In this document: positions 7,826 through 17,689 of the stretch, one piece after another | Layout: the number at the start of each line of letters is the position of its first letter | Position numbering within the stretch: position 1 is the stretch's first letter | Assembly (NCBI RefSeq): GCF_001975825.1 | Contig: NZ_MTKN01000013.1 | Span: 49,162 to 113,161 of the forward strand | DNA length: 64,000 bases | Reading direction: 5' to 3' | From: [Flexibacter] sp. ATCC 35208 | GTDB taxonomy: Bacteria; Bacteroidota; Bacteroidia; Chitinophagales; Chitinophagaceae | Translations under genes and position numbers: made by a program | The notes under the pieces: model-generated | Told to the model about the DNA's origin: nothing | The model's input: the letters and a program-made list of their open reading frames with translations, nothing else | Databases searched by the model: none

Positions 7826-9719
7826 ATGAATCCAGCCTGGACTTTGCCAGCACCACCGGATCCATCGTCACCGTCTCCAGCATCTTTTGCACTACCGGCT
7901 TCTTCTTTACTGAAATCGTATCATTCAGATACTTCTCCATCATCAATCCTGCAATCGGCGCCGCAAAGGTGCCCCCATAACCAGAATTCTCCACAATCAC
8001 CGCCACCGCTATCCTCGGATGATCTCTCGGTGCAAAAGCCACAAAGAAAGCATGGCTCTTCATCTTCTTCAATTGCCCGTTTACGATGGCATTGTTCTCT
8101 GCCGTACCTGTCTTTCCACACACGATCACCCCTTCTATCTGTGCATTTCTACCCGTACCACTCTCCACCACATCTTCCATTCCCAATATCACCGACTGGT
8201 AAGCCGTATCTTTTACATGCGCTACCGTATGTTTATCCCTAAACTTCTTCAGCACATCAGCCACATCATTATCAATACTATTCACAAAATGCGGCAGGTA
8301 GTAAAATCCTTTATTTGCAATGATACACATCGCATTCGCCATCTGCAAAGGCGTGACCGCCACTGCGCCCTGTCCCATCCCTACATACAACTCTGTACAG
8401 GAATTCCACTGCCCATGATACCGCTTATTCATACCCGCCGAATCAATCGCATAACCCGCATATTCTCCCGGTATATCAATACCTAACCGATGTCCCAACC
8501 CAAATGACGTCATGTATTCATACCACTTCTGATGCCCTTTTTCTACTCCACCCCATTTCTTTGCATCCACTTCCATCCGGTACAGGTTCACAAAGTAAGA
8601 ATTGCAGGAGTGAGAAATAGCCAGTCGTAAATTTGCTGCATGCCCGGCTTCACTATGCTCACAGGCAATTCTACGTCCGCAGGACAAATATGCACCATGA
8701 CAGGGATAACCAAAATCAGGGGTAATGATCCCCTCATCCAGCGCGACCAACGCTGTCAATGGTTTCATGGAGCTACCCGGTGCGTACGTACCCTGAATAG
8801 CCCTGTTGAACAATGGCTTGGTCGTATCGCTAAATAGTTTATTAAAATTGCGCGCCCTGTAAGAACCCGTCAATAAATTAGGATCAAATGAAGGACCACT
8901 TACCATCGCCAATATACCACCTGTTTGCGGATCGATGGCGACAATACTACCTATCTTATTATGCATCAACCGCTCACCCAATACCTGCAAATCAATATCC
9001 AATGATAGACGGAGGTTCTTGCCCGCTATTGCCGCTGTGTCAAATTCACCTTTCTCATACGCCCCCTGTGTGCGATTCAGGTTATCCTTTACAAGGTATT
9101 GAATCCCTCTTTGCCCCATCAGAATGTGCTCATAGGTTTTCTCCAATCCTGTCATCCCCAGGTAGTCACCCATGTTATAATCTTTATAAGCAGGGTTCAA
9201 CTGCATTTGTGGCGAGATCTCACCTATGTAGCCCAATATATTGGCGGCACCACTATAAGGATAAGAACGGATCTGCCTGGGCATCAGCTCAAAACCCGGT
9301 TGAAACTGGTACATACTTTCCTGCAACTGCCCATATACATCCGGCAATAACAACGGTGCAAAAACCGACTGTCTTACCCGGCCATTCCTGACAATTGCCG
9401 CCACGATGCGTTTCTTAAACTCTGGCATATCAATCCCTAAGATCTTACACAGGTAAGCCGTGTCAATTTTCTTTACATTCGATGGAGTGACCATCAGGTC
9501 GTACATCACATCGTTGCGCAACACACTTCTCCCCTTTCTGTCAAAGATGATTCCACGGCTGGGATAGACGACTTTTCTCACTACGGAGTTGGCATCTGCC
9601 AGCTTGGAATATTTCTTATCAATTATTTGCAGTATAAATAAACGGGAAACAATCAGCAGTACGAGACCGATAAAAATAAACTGGATGACACGCCTTCTCG
9701 GCTGGTTATAAATGGACAT
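7764..9719 (-). CDS. mrdA: Penicillin-binding protein 2 (peptidoglycan transpeptidase)
   Basis: A cell-elongation transpeptidase that cross-links peptidoglycan in the periplasm. With the ATG at 9719 it has 651 residues. An upstream ATG at 9770 would add 17 residues before MSIYNQPRRRVIQF, which is the expected start. One membrane helix follows (about 12-32), then the PBP dimerisation domain with SRGIIFDRKGR. The transpeptidase domain has Ser316-x-x-Lys319 in APGSSMKP, the SCN motif in SHSCNSYF, and CGKTGTAEN. All three penicillin-binding motifs are intact. It stands alone, with the terminator of the S9 peptidase locus upstream. Its 3' end is triplicated downstream. Confidence 0.93.
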   Translation of the reverse strand: MSIYNQPRRRVIQFIFIGLVLLIVSRLFILQIIDKKYSKLADANSVVRKVVYPSRGIIFDRKGRSVLRNDVMYDLMVTPSNVKKIDTAYLCKILGIDMPEFKKRIVAAIVRNGRVRQSVFAPLLLPDVYGQLQESMYQFQPGFELMPRQIRSYPYSGAANILGYIGEISPQMQLNPAYKDYNMGDYLGMTGLEKTYEHILMGQRGIQYLVKDNLNRTQGAYEKGEFDTAAIAGKNLRLSLDIDLQVLGERLMHNKIGSIVAIDPQTGGILAMVSGPSFDPNLLTGSYRARNFNKLFSDTTKPLFNRAIQGTYAPGSSMKPLTALVALDEGIITPDFGYPCHGAYLSCGRRIACEHSEAGHAANLRLAISHSCNSYFVNLYRMEVDAKKWGGVEKGHQKWYEYMTSFGLGHRLGIDIPGEYAGYAIDSAGMNKRYHGQWNSCTELYVGMGQGAVAVTPLQMANAMCIIANKGFYYLPHFVNSIDNDVADVLKKFRDKHTVAHVKDTAYQSVILGMEDVVESGTGRNAQIEGVIVCGKTGTAENNAIVNGQLKKMKSHAFFVAFAPRDHPRIAVAVIVENSGYGGTFAAPIAGLMMEKYLNDTISVKKKPVVQKMLETVTMDPVVLAKSRLDSLNGATAHLTTEQIMKEYFRN

Positions 9720-9841
9720 TTTAAAACAATGTGCGTTTTTTTCTGATAGATGGTTATTCTTTGTTGGCAAAGGTTTTCAAAGGTACGAGGGGATCGTGGA
9801 TAGTAATGATCAGAATAGGAAGGATGGTTATTATATAATAT

Positions 9842-9874
9842 AAAAGGCGAGTCTGATCAGACTCGCCTTTTTTT
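9842..9874 (-). terminator. Rho-independent terminator after the S9 peptidase locus
   Basis: A perfect inverted repeat of AAAAGGCGAGTCTGA with its complement, about 13 bp of GC-containing stem flanked by A and T runs, sits two bases after the S9 peptidase stop. T-runs on both sides mean it could work in both directions. Confidence 0.85.
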
Positions 9875-9875
9875 A

Positions 9876-12029
9876 TCATAAGTGGAACTTAAAGTATTGT
9901 CTTAGCCGTTGTTGAAAATATGCTTTGTAAGTGTCTTCGTAAGTATGACTTTGCCCCGGCAATACGAGCATGTCAAAGTCTTTTCCCGCCTGTATCAACG
10001 CATTCACCATTCTATAGGTAGCCGCCGGATGCACATTCGTATCTACCTCTCCGGTCACTAATAATAAATGCCCTTTCAATTTCGAAGCGAGTGCCTGGTT
10101 CAGCGCTACATGATACGCAAAACCGGAATCGATTCCCTGAAAGGTTTCACCCCAGGTACGGTTATATATATTATTATCATGATTACCGGAGGAGGCCACT
10201 GCTACCTTATAAAAATCAGGGTAGGTACATATTGCCGCTACCGCCATCATTCCCCCGCCGGAATGACCAAAGATACCGACACGGGTGGTATCAATAAAAT
10301 GATATCTGGCAGCCAGTTGGATGATCCCATGCCTGTCATCGTCCAACGCATAGTCACGGAGGTTGCCATAACCATATGTATGATATGCTTTATTGCGGTA
10401 AGGCGATCCACCCCTGTGCCCCATACAGACCACGATACTCCCCGTCTGTGCCAGGGCGGTATTATTATACCTGTCCAGCACTGTAAACGAGGACCATACT
10501 GTTTCTGTCTGCGGTCCCGGATATACCTGTGAAATGATGGGGTACTTTTTAGTACTGTCAAAGTCAAATGGCTTCCACATCAGTCCATAAATATCCGTTA
10601 CCCCATCGGCAGCTTTGATGGTGAACATCTCCGGTCTTTTCCAGCCATATTTGTACAACCGGCTCAGGTCTGGTTTCCAGATTTCCATCTGCCAGTTGCT
10701 ACTGGTACTTCTGATAGTAGTGCGGGGATCCATGTCTATCCGCGAATAGTTGTCAACAAAGAACTGATTGCCAGGCGCTATGAACACCTCATGGTTGGCA
10801 TTTTCAGGCGTGAGCAGCCGCAACCCTTTGCCATCGAAATTTACGGCGTACACAAAGGAGTAGTTAGGATTGATACCCTGCTCCCTGCCATAGCCATAAA
10901 AGTATAGTCTTTTTGAAGCCGTATCTACTCTCAGTAACTTACCCGCTGTCCAGTCTCCCGCTGTAACTGCACCCTGCAAATGACCGGCACCATCATATAA
11001 ATAATAATGCCCCCAGCCACTCCGGTCTGACCACCAGAGAATATCTTTACCATCATTGAGAATTGCAGCGGAGAATACATCATCATTAATAAAAGGACGA
11101 CTCACCTCATGGATCAGTACCTGCACTGTACCTTTCCAATCTACTGCACATAAGTCCATCTCATCCCTTGTACGCTTCTTCCGCAGGAAATACACCTTAG
11201 CACCGCCATACAGCACTTCCAGCTCCTGGTCTTTCCAATCGCCCGTATTTACAGGCAGAAAGGTCCCTTCCGAAGCATCGCCCAGGTATAACTCATACTG
11301 CGTCACATCCTTATCGCCCGGCAGTTCATATTTATACGTCTCTACCCTTGGGCGGGGAGTAGACAAACTATGCACAACAGTCATTGTACCAACCTTATGC
11401 CGATCCTTTCTGACTATGTAAAATTTTGAAGTTCCTTTTATCCATACCGCCTCTGTATTTGATTCGCGCAAAGTACCAGTGTCAGCATCATTCATGTTAA
11501 AAGAGTGATATAACTCCCCATCAAAAGACAACTTTAACATAGAACTATCCGAATTTTTCCGGAGAAACAGGTTATGGTTCTTCGCCACCAGCTGCCATTT
11601 CTTATCTGGTGATAAACCATTACGCCAGCCGGAATGAGGATAATTATGGGGGATGGCGGGGACCAGTTTCCCATTCGCCAGGCTATAAGAATAACGGGCT
11701 TCTTTATAATAGATTCCCATATCATTGCTACCAGGCATCTCTACTTTGATAGCTGCCGTATCCACAGGTTGGTGCAATAACTCCTGTAGCAAGCCCCCCA
11801 GGTATTTTTTATCAGAAATACACTGACGGGTGCCGCGCTTCGCATCCACCAGGTAATAGTCCTTGTCCGCACTAAACCAGCATTTATCAGTACCCTTTAC
11901 AAAAAAAGGAATAACGGTCAGAGATCCCATCTGTTTGGCCAGATTTGGGGCATCATAATAAGTATCCTGAGCATACAGACTACCAGCAAGTAAGACCAGC
12001 AGGCCTGTTTTAAAAATACGATTTAACAT
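9876..12029 (-). CDS. S9 family prolyl/dipeptidyl peptidase (DPP IV-like)
   Basis: An exported serine peptidase of 717 residues with a signal peptide ending in SLYAQ. The N-terminal part (about 30-470) is the DPP IV-type beta-propeller. The C-terminal alpha/beta hydrolase domain carries Ser590 in GHSGGGMM, Asp663 in GEVDTNVHP and His695 in GQSHTYED, a complete S9 triad. Enzymes of this class remove dipeptides from peptide N-termini in the periplasm. It is last in the leftward SusCD/protease locus. Its start overlaps the end of the thioredoxin-fold gene by 20 bases, so translation is likely coupled. A processing role for peptides imported through the SusC homologue is an inference. Confidence 0.9.
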   Translation of the reverse strand: MLNRIFKTGLLVLLAGSLYAQDTYYDAPNLAKQMGSLTVIPFFVKGTDKCWFSADKDYYLVDAKRGTRQCISDKKYLGGLLQELLHQPVDTAAIKVEMPGSNDMGIYYKEARYSYSLANGKLVPAIPHNYPHSGWRNGLSPDKKWQLVAKNHNLFLRKNSDSSMLKLSFDGELYHSFNMNDADTGTLRESNTEAVWIKGTSKFYIVRKDRHKVGTMTVVHSLSTPRPRVETYKYELPGDKDVTQYELYLGDASEGTFLPVNTGDWKDQELEVLYGGAKVYFLRKKRTRDEMDLCAVDWKGTVQVLIHEVSRPFINDDVFSAAILNDGKDILWWSDRSGWGHYYLYDGAGHLQGAVTAGDWTAGKLLRVDTASKRLYFYGYGREQGINPNYSFVYAVNFDGKGLRLLTPENANHEVFIAPGNQFFVDNYSRIDMDPRTTIRSTSSNWQMEIWKPDLSRLYKYGWKRPEMFTIKAADGVTDIYGLMWKPFDFDSTKKYPIISQVYPGPQTETVWSSFTVLDRYNNTALAQTGSIVVCMGHRGGSPYRNKAYHTYGYGNLRDYALDDDRHGIIQLAARYHFIDTTRVGIFGHSGGGMMAVAAICTYPDFYKVAVASSGNHDNNIYNRTWGETFQGIDSGFAYHVALNQALASKLKGHLLLVTGEVDTNVHPAATYRMVNALIQAGKDFDMLVLPGQSHTYEDTYKAYFQQRLRQYFKFHL

Positions 12030-13101
12030 GATCGACGAGGAAATGGTTTTGAGAATGAGCGGCTACGGTATGAATGATTTCTTCCCAACGCGGATATTCC
12101 TTCTTTTTATAGGATGGAATGAAAGACAGGTAAGCAAATATAATATCCATATTCGGACTACTGAATTGGGCTATATGATCTGCAATCAGGTTGGTAACAA
12201 GCTGTGCATCTCCCTGACAGGCTGCTTCGGCAATGTCCATCATGATCATCAGGTCTTTTTTATCTGGCACCTGTGTGTGTTTGATTTGCTTACGATAGAC
12301 AACAAAGTCTTCTTTTTGATACCCGATATCTTTCTGGTAATAACCTTGCAGGCAATAGCTGGTAAGTTTACGGAATACGCCGGAGATCTTGTGATTGATA
12401 GAATCAATGCCTTTTACTTTGGCAAAGTCCTGCCAGTGTTCTACCAGGTATGTAAAGTCCGGGCTATGCATATCAGAGAGCTCGCGGGAAAACTGGTTCT
12501 CTCCATAAAGAAACCAGTTTTCAGGCAGGAGCTTCTGCTGCGCGGTAAGAGATTGGGTGTATTCTATATTGAGTTCCTTTCCCCGCTTTATTTCCTTGTT
12601 CCTTAAAGTTAATACGATGTATTCCCGCATTAACGCCGGGCTGCGATCTCCCGACTCATACCTGCGGAAGATCTGTGCCATCCTGTTATCAGGGTCCATC
12701 CCTTCGGATACCTTTTTGAGAAATTCTTCTGCTGGCATGCCTCCAACGAATTTATACACCAGCTCTCCTTTCTCATTTAATAAGAGATATGACGGATATG
12801 CTCCTACCCGGTATTTTTTGCCGACTTCCGGTCCTTCTCCCTTTTCCATATCCAGCTTTAAAGAGATCAGCTGCGTGTTAAAAAAGTCGGCTACAGTATC
12901 TTTTGTGAATACATAGGTCGACATCTCTTTGCAAGGACCACACCAGGAGGTATAACAATCTACAAATACAAGTTTATGTTCTTTTGCTGATCTGGCCAGC
13001 AGATCAGGTAACGGTGCATGTTCAAAAGCGATCTCCCTGTGCTGGGCCATCAGCGGACTAAACGCGCATGCCAGCAGTAAGGAATATATGATATTCTTCA
13101 T
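12010..13101 (-). CDS. Periplasmic thioredoxin-fold protein
   Basis: A protein of 363 residues with a signal peptide (about 1-19) and an N-terminal thioredoxin domain. The active-site motif WCGPCK contains Cys54 and Cys57. About 200 further residues of mostly helical character follow, without a recognisable signature. Such proteins act as disulfide reductants or isomerases in the periplasm. It starts 2 bases after the inactive metalloprotease paralogue and overlaps the S9 peptidase gene, so it belongs to the protease locus. It may keep Cys-containing proteins of this locus reduced or correctly folded, but nothing in the sequence names the partner. Confidence 0.85.
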   Translation of the reverse strand: MKNIIYSLLLACAFSPLMAQHREIAFEHAPLPDLLARSAKEHKLVFVDCYTSWCGPCKEMSTYVFTKDTVADFFNTQLISLKLDMEKGEGPEVGKKYRVGAYPSYLLLNEKGELVYKFVGGMPAEEFLKKVSEGMDPDNRMAQIFRRYESGDRSPALMREYIVLTLRNKEIKRGKELNIEYTQSLTAQQKLLPENWFLYGENQFSRELSDMHSPDFTYLVEHWQDFAKVKGIDSINHKISGVFRKLTSYCLQGYYQKDIGYQKEDFVVYRKQIKHTQVPDKKDLMIMMDIAEAACQGDAQLVTNLIADHIAQFSSPNMDIIFAYLSFIPSYKKKEYPRWEEIIHTVAAHSQNHFLVDHVKSYF

Positions 13102-13103
13102 AG

Positions 13104-15281
13104 TCAGGCTTTTATTTTATGAAAAAATTCATGTTCTGCTTTCATTTTCATCAGGCGGAAGTTTTCCCTGGTGAGCATATCCGGATGCGTGTTTGCCATA
13201 TCTTCCAGTTTCTTCATCGTCGTGATCATATAATAATGCAGCAGTACATTGGCATCATTTAAACCAGTACTGATATTAGCTTTGTAAGTAGCCTGGGCAA
13301 GCTCGTATACAAATTTTGCCTGCATCGTACGTTCTTCTGTAGTCAGCACTTTCTCTTTACTGAAGGAAAAGAACACTTCTTTATCAATGAAATTGAAAAT
13401 CTCATTTGCATCTGCCACCTGGTCAAGTTTTCTTATGTCAATAAGTGATTTCAGAATAGCAATCTGCATGTGGGTAAATGACTCCTCTACGCTGATCACA
13501 CGACCACCAGGTGTACCATTTATTTTCATCCACGCAGCAGGGCCGCTGAACACATATTGTTGTAAGAAAGCCAATGCCTGTTTTTGTACAGCAGCATCTG
13601 CCTTTATCTTTTCTTCTCCCAGCGAAAGTGGCTTGCGGCATACCCCACCAATCAGCGCTGACACATCCATACAGTATTTCTCATAGCTGATCAATGCCGC
13701 ACCATACAGGGATCCATTGCTTTTAAAAAGGTCTTCCGTACCATCCAGTTGTTTGCTGATAGTATCCAGTTGCAGGAACACGCGCTGCAAATTTTTAATG
13801 GCAAGTGTAGACGCCATGATCTTATCAGAAGCAAGGTCATAATGCTGTGTAAGCGGGTTCAAAGAATCTTCCGGCAAGTACGTAGGTGCCGGCCCTTGTC
13901 CGTATCCCCATTCGATCGCAGCAATGTCTGCTTCACCAATGCCCGGCATCAGTGTACTCACAGGTACGTGATCTTCGGGTTGAGCTACATAGTTAAATTC
14001 TATGTCATCCATGATAGAAGCCGAGAAAGCATGCGTCTTCATCCATGCGGGATTCCGTAGTTGTGCAGTGGTATAAGCAGCACTGCCGCTCAGGTTCGCA
14101 CGTAAGCCCAATGCTTCACCTACGGTTTGGGTCATGAGCCACCTTAAAATCTCACCCTGGATATCCGGGTTCCTGATATCTTTTATAATTCTTTTATCAT
14201 TGGCGCCACATTGCAGCAAGTATCGTAACATCAGTTGATCCGTTACCGCTTCGGTTACATTAATACGGGCTGCGAGTATTTCACCTGTTTCAGGATGCTC
14301 AACGGTCGCAACGATGGGTGAATTATAAGTATTACCCCAGTTCACCAGTATATACCCAGGGCTTAACTGCTGATCCTGTACAATCTTTAATACATCTCCA
14401 TGAAAAGCTACATTCCATGCCAGTACACCCTGCTCAATATACTTTCTGAAAAAAGCAGGAATATTCGGGTCTAGTGCTACACTAATTTTATTATTGATAT
14501 TCCATTTATGAATAAAAGATGTTTTGCGGGCGGTATAAGCTGTTCTGCCATAGTCCATGAAACTAAATGTTTCAAATGGAGATGCTTTCTCTGCCAGTTT
14601 TCGTGGCATCTTTTCGTCAGGCAATTGCTGGAATACAAGTTCTATTTCGTAAGTATTGGCATTGTCCATATCCCTGCCTGATACAAAGTCTTTGTTAAAA
14701 TCTGTCTGAGACCGTTCTACTGCAAACCGTACTGCCTTTTCTGTAGTTTTAATATCTTCCACCACCGAGCGCTCCGGATCAGGATGACTCAGGAAAGTCA
14801 AATCAGGAAATGCAAACCAATCTCCTCCTTCAAGAATCTGACGGGAAATCTCGATAATATAACCACCTTTCTTTCCTGTTGCGACTATTGAATAACCGTA
14901 ACTGACAGGCAATAAACCCGACCGTTTTATTACTGGTTCCATATCCCCATTGATATCACCGCTGGCACCTTCATTAAAACTAATACGGGTTACATTCAAC
15001 GAGTTGCTGATACCTTTACTGAACCGGATAATACCTGCTGATTTTGCTATTGCAGATGAATTTCCTTTCCTTACATATCCCATTACCAATACATCTTTTC
15101 CCAGTGCATTGTCTGGTATTTCCAGGTAATAGTGTTTATCTTTCCTGTAAATAGAATAATCTCCTTCTATTTTCTTCATGCCATCCTTATAAAACTCTTT
15201 ATAGGATTGCGGTGATTTATTTTGTGCAGTAGTCAGTGCTACATTCAATAGCAGACAAACTGTTATCAGTGGTCTTCTCAT
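13104..15281 (-). CDS. Inactive paralogue of the DUF4953/DUF5117 zinc metalloprotease
   Basis: A protein of 725 residues with a signal peptide and the same overall plan as its upstream neighbour, including matching segments such as GASIMDDIEFNYVAQPEDH. Where the neighbour has HEVGHTLGLKHN, this protein reads QTVGEALGLRAN (Gln385, Thr386, Glu389, Ala395). Both His of HExxH, the catalytic Glu and the third His ligand are all replaced, while the Gly and Leu positions of the fold are kept. The reading frame is otherwise intact, so it is a conserved-fold pseudoenzyme rather than a decayed gene. It lies 13 bases downstream of the active paralogue. A binding or chaperone role beside that enzyme is plausible but unproven. 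Confidence 0.85.
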   Translation of the reverse strand: MRRPLITVCLLLNVALTTAQNKSPQSYKEFYKDGMKKIEGDYSIYRKDKHYYLEIPDNALGKDVLVMGYVRKGNSSAIAKSAGIIRFSKGISNSLNVTRISFNEGASGDINGDMEPVIKRSGLLPVSYGYSIVATGKKGGYIIEISRQILEGGDWFAFPDLTFLSHPDPERSVVEDIKTTEKAVRFAVERSQTDFNKDFVSGRDMDNANTYEIELVFQQLPDEKMPRKLAEKASPFETFSFMDYGRTAYTARKTSFIHKWNINNKISVALDPNIPAFFRKYIEQGVLAWNVAFHGDVLKIVQDQQLSPGYILVNWGNTYNSPIVATVEHPETGEILAARINVTEAVTDQLMLRYLLQCGANDKRIIKDIRNPDIQGEILRWLMTQTVGEALGLRANLSGSAAYTTAQLRNPAWMKTHAFSASIMDDIEFNYVAQPEDHVPVSTLMPGIGEADIAAIEWGYGQGPAPTYLPEDSLNPLTQHYDLASDKIMASTLAIKNLQRVFLQLDTISKQLDGTEDLFKSNGSLYGAALISYEKYCMDVSALIGGVCRKPLSLGEEKIKADAAVQKQALAFLQQYVFSGPAAWMKINGTPGGRVISVEESFTHMQIAILKSLIDIRKLDQVADANEIFNFIDKEVFFSFSKEKVLTTEERTMQAKFVYELAQATYKANISTGLNDANVLLHYYMITTMKKLEDMANTHPDMLTRENFRLMKMKAEHEFFHKIKA

Positions 15282-15294
15282 ATGCCAATATTAT

Positions 15295-17679
15295 TTATTT
15301 ACCTGCTGCCAGTGAGGAAGCATTTCCGTTTTCCCAAATGGTAATCATATCTGCCAGTGACTCCCAATGTGCTTTCAGGAGCACATCAGTACTTACCTGT
15401 AATTCTTTTCTGCTTTTTGTACCTATCTTATCAATTATAGCCAGCAGCTGTACACTTACATCATCTGAAAAACCTGAAGATGATGCTACTATTGACAATG
15501 ATTTTATGAGTAATGTACGCTGCAGCTCCCTATTGAATTCACTGGTAGCCGGTTTACTGAATATCACTGTATATAATCTTTCGTACAGTTCCTTTGTAGT
15601 ATAGCCCTTTGGATTGACCGCCAGGTTATCACTTATATGGCTGTATGACATGATCAAACGGGACAAAGTAATATTGAAAGGCTCCATACCATCCCTGTCA
15701 AATTCGAATGCCGCTTTCTTCATAATAGCTGTATCAAACAACCATTTGGGATACTCCAACAAGTATTCTTCCAGGAAAGCAACAGCAGCTTCCTGTCTTG
15801 CCCTGGGTACCGGCTCGTAAGAGGGGAGGTTTTCCTCAGGCTTTGCTTCCCTGTTATTATACCGTCCCTCTACCTCAACCAGCGCATGCAACAGGTAATT
15901 ATGATATCGGCCTAACAGGCTCCTGTATTGCTGTCTGTAATGAGCAGGATCATTCTCAGACGTCTTCATCCATTCATTAAAATGCTGCATGGTAAGCTGG
16001 AGGTTTTTAATACCCAGTTTGCCGGCTTTTACCGGGTCACTCCCTACATCTTCCGATTGATAACGTGGATCCATCTGGTCATTCTCTCTACCAAAGCGAA
16101 GGCGAATATCTTTTCGCTTTTCCGTCACCCAGCGTTCCAATGAGTCGGAAGTCGCTTTTGGTGTTGTAAATTGGGGCAGGTAACGATACCCCCATTCAAT
16201 TGCAAACAAATCATACACACCAATACCTGGTACCAACAGGGTGTCTGGCATATGATCTTCCGGCTGTGCAGTATAATTGAATCGCATATAATCCATTATG
16301 GATGCCCCAAAACCATTCTTTGCCACATAAGCTGGCTTACGAATACTATCTACTTCATAAAATGCGCTGCCACCAAAGTTGTGTTTTAACCCCAACGTAT
16401 GCCCTACCTCATGAGTGATGACATTCTGTATCAGCCGGCCCATCACATCATGGCTCAGCGGATAATGACGAGCTGCTGTATCGGTCGCTGCACACATAGA
16501 AAAATACCAGCGCTGTATCAGGTCTAACACACTGTGAAAAACCGCGACTCTGCTACTGATGATCTGACCGGACCGGGGATCGCTTACATTGGGACCATAG
16601 GCATTCTCAATAGGAGAACCTTTGTAAGAGATATAAGAGAACCTGACATCTTCCATGGCATAGGTACTATCTTCTTCAGATGGTTCCGGCAATGCATAAA
16701 TGGCATGTCTGAAACCAGCTTTTTCAAATGCCTGTTGCCAGGCATTCACCCCTTTTATAAAATAAGGAACCAGGTAAGCAGGCGTATGCTTATCGATATA
16801 AAACACAATCGGATGTTCTGGTTCTACCAACTCTCCTGCCAGGTAACGGGGCACGTCTGCCGCCTTAGGGTGCAAGTCCCAGCGGATAGTCAACTGTACC
16901 ATCCTGGGATTAGTTGCATAGTTATCGTAGTCTCTGATTGTCTTTGTAAAATAACCTACCCTGCTATCCTCAAAGCGCTGCGGCATTGGGTGCAGCGGCA
17001 ATAATACCCAGGAAGCACCGACCTCCCATGCAGAAGAATTTTTACTTTCCCCTCCAGGACCATAAGTGCGCAGAGACCGGAAATTCATGTTAGCAGGAAA
17101 GCAACGAATACTTAAGATGGAAGACTTGTCTGCTTCAAGATTACCTAAGCTCAACTCTTTCTTTGCTCCTTTCAATGCAAAGAGATCTCCATCCCCGGTA
17201 AGTGTCTCTGTAAAATCAATCAGTACAGCATGATCACTCTTTGCCTTTACAGGAAAAGACAATAATACAGGCATCAAAGTATTGTTAGCTACCTTGTAAT
17301 AGATGGTGGTTGAATCCTGTGCATTCTGAAATATAGGTTGTACGATATTGAGTTTGTCCCCTGCTTTCACAAAGCGGATCACTCTTTCAAACACGGCATC
17401 TCCTGCATAACCGAATCGCTTTTCGGGCTTACGCTCTACCTGTGCAGCACCTTTTACAATCGTAATAGCAGAGAGGATATCACGTCCATTAATACTATCC
17501 GGCACTTCCATGAGGTAGCGCCCTTCCTGTATATAAATATTACACATTCCCTGGTGACGCACAGCCGTCGGTTTAATAAAGCTTTCCATAGATGGAATAC
17601 TATCAGCAGACTGTGCTGACAATGACAGGGGGGCTGCATAGAACATGCAGGTAAGGATTAATCGCTTTAAAGTCGTCAT
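15295..17679 (-). CDS. Zinc metalloprotease of the DUF5117/DUF4953 family
   Basis: An exported metalloprotease of 794 residues with a signal peptide ending SLSAQS. The zinc site HExxHxxGLxHN is complete at residues 423-434 (His423, Glu424, His427, His433). The segment GSAFYEVDSIRKPAYVAKN follows, and a second conserved block is ASIMDYMRFNYTAQPEDH. Size and motif match the large zinc-dependent proteases common in Bacteroidota. It probably acts at the cell surface or in the periplasm on proteins or peptides. It follows the Mx1-like lipoprotein by 10 bases and precedes the inactive paralogue, all in one leftward transcription unit with SusC/SusD. Confidence 0.88.
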   Translation of the reverse strand: MTTLKRLILTCMFYAAPLSLSAQSADSIPSMESFIKPTAVRHQGMCNIYIQEGRYLMEVPDSINGRDILSAITIVKGAAQVERKPEKRFGYAGDAVFERVIRFVKAGDKLNIVQPIFQNAQDSTTIYYKVANNTLMPVLLSFPVKAKSDHAVLIDFTETLTGDGDLFALKGAKKELSLGNLEADKSSILSIRCFPANMNFRSLRTYGPGGESKNSSAWEVGASWVLLPLHPMPQRFEDSRVGYFTKTIRDYDNYATNPRMVQLTIRWDLHPKAADVPRYLAGELVEPEHPIVFYIDKHTPAYLVPYFIKGVNAWQQAFEKAGFRHAIYALPEPSEEDSTYAMEDVRFSYISYKGSPIENAYGPNVSDPRSGQIISSRVAVFHSVLDLIQRWYFSMCAATDTAARHYPLSHDVMGRLIQNVITHEVGHTLGLKHNFGGSAFYEVDSIRKPAYVAKNGFGASIMDYMRFNYTAQPEDHMPDTLLVPGIGVYDLFAIEWGYRYLPQFTTPKATSDSLERWVTEKRKDIRLRFGRENDQMDPRYQSEDVGSDPVKAGKLGIKNLQLTMQHFNEWMKTSENDPAHYRQQYRSLLGRYHNYLLHALVEVEGRYNNREAKPEENLPSYEPVPRARQEAAVAFLEEYLLEYPKWLFDTAIMKKAAFEFDRDGMEPFNITLSRLIMSYSHISDNLAVNPKGYTTKELYERLYTVIFSKPATSEFNRELQRTLLIKSLSIVASSSGFSDDVSVQLLAIIDKIGTKSRKELQVSTDVLLKAHWESLADMITIWENGNASSLAAGK

Positions 17680-17689
17680 CTTTCTTCAA

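Noticed and set aside
7826..8242. Plus-strand frame of 138 codons rich in Pro and Ser
   Set aside because: It is antisense to the PBP2 transpeptidase domain, and the composition is that of a shadow frame.
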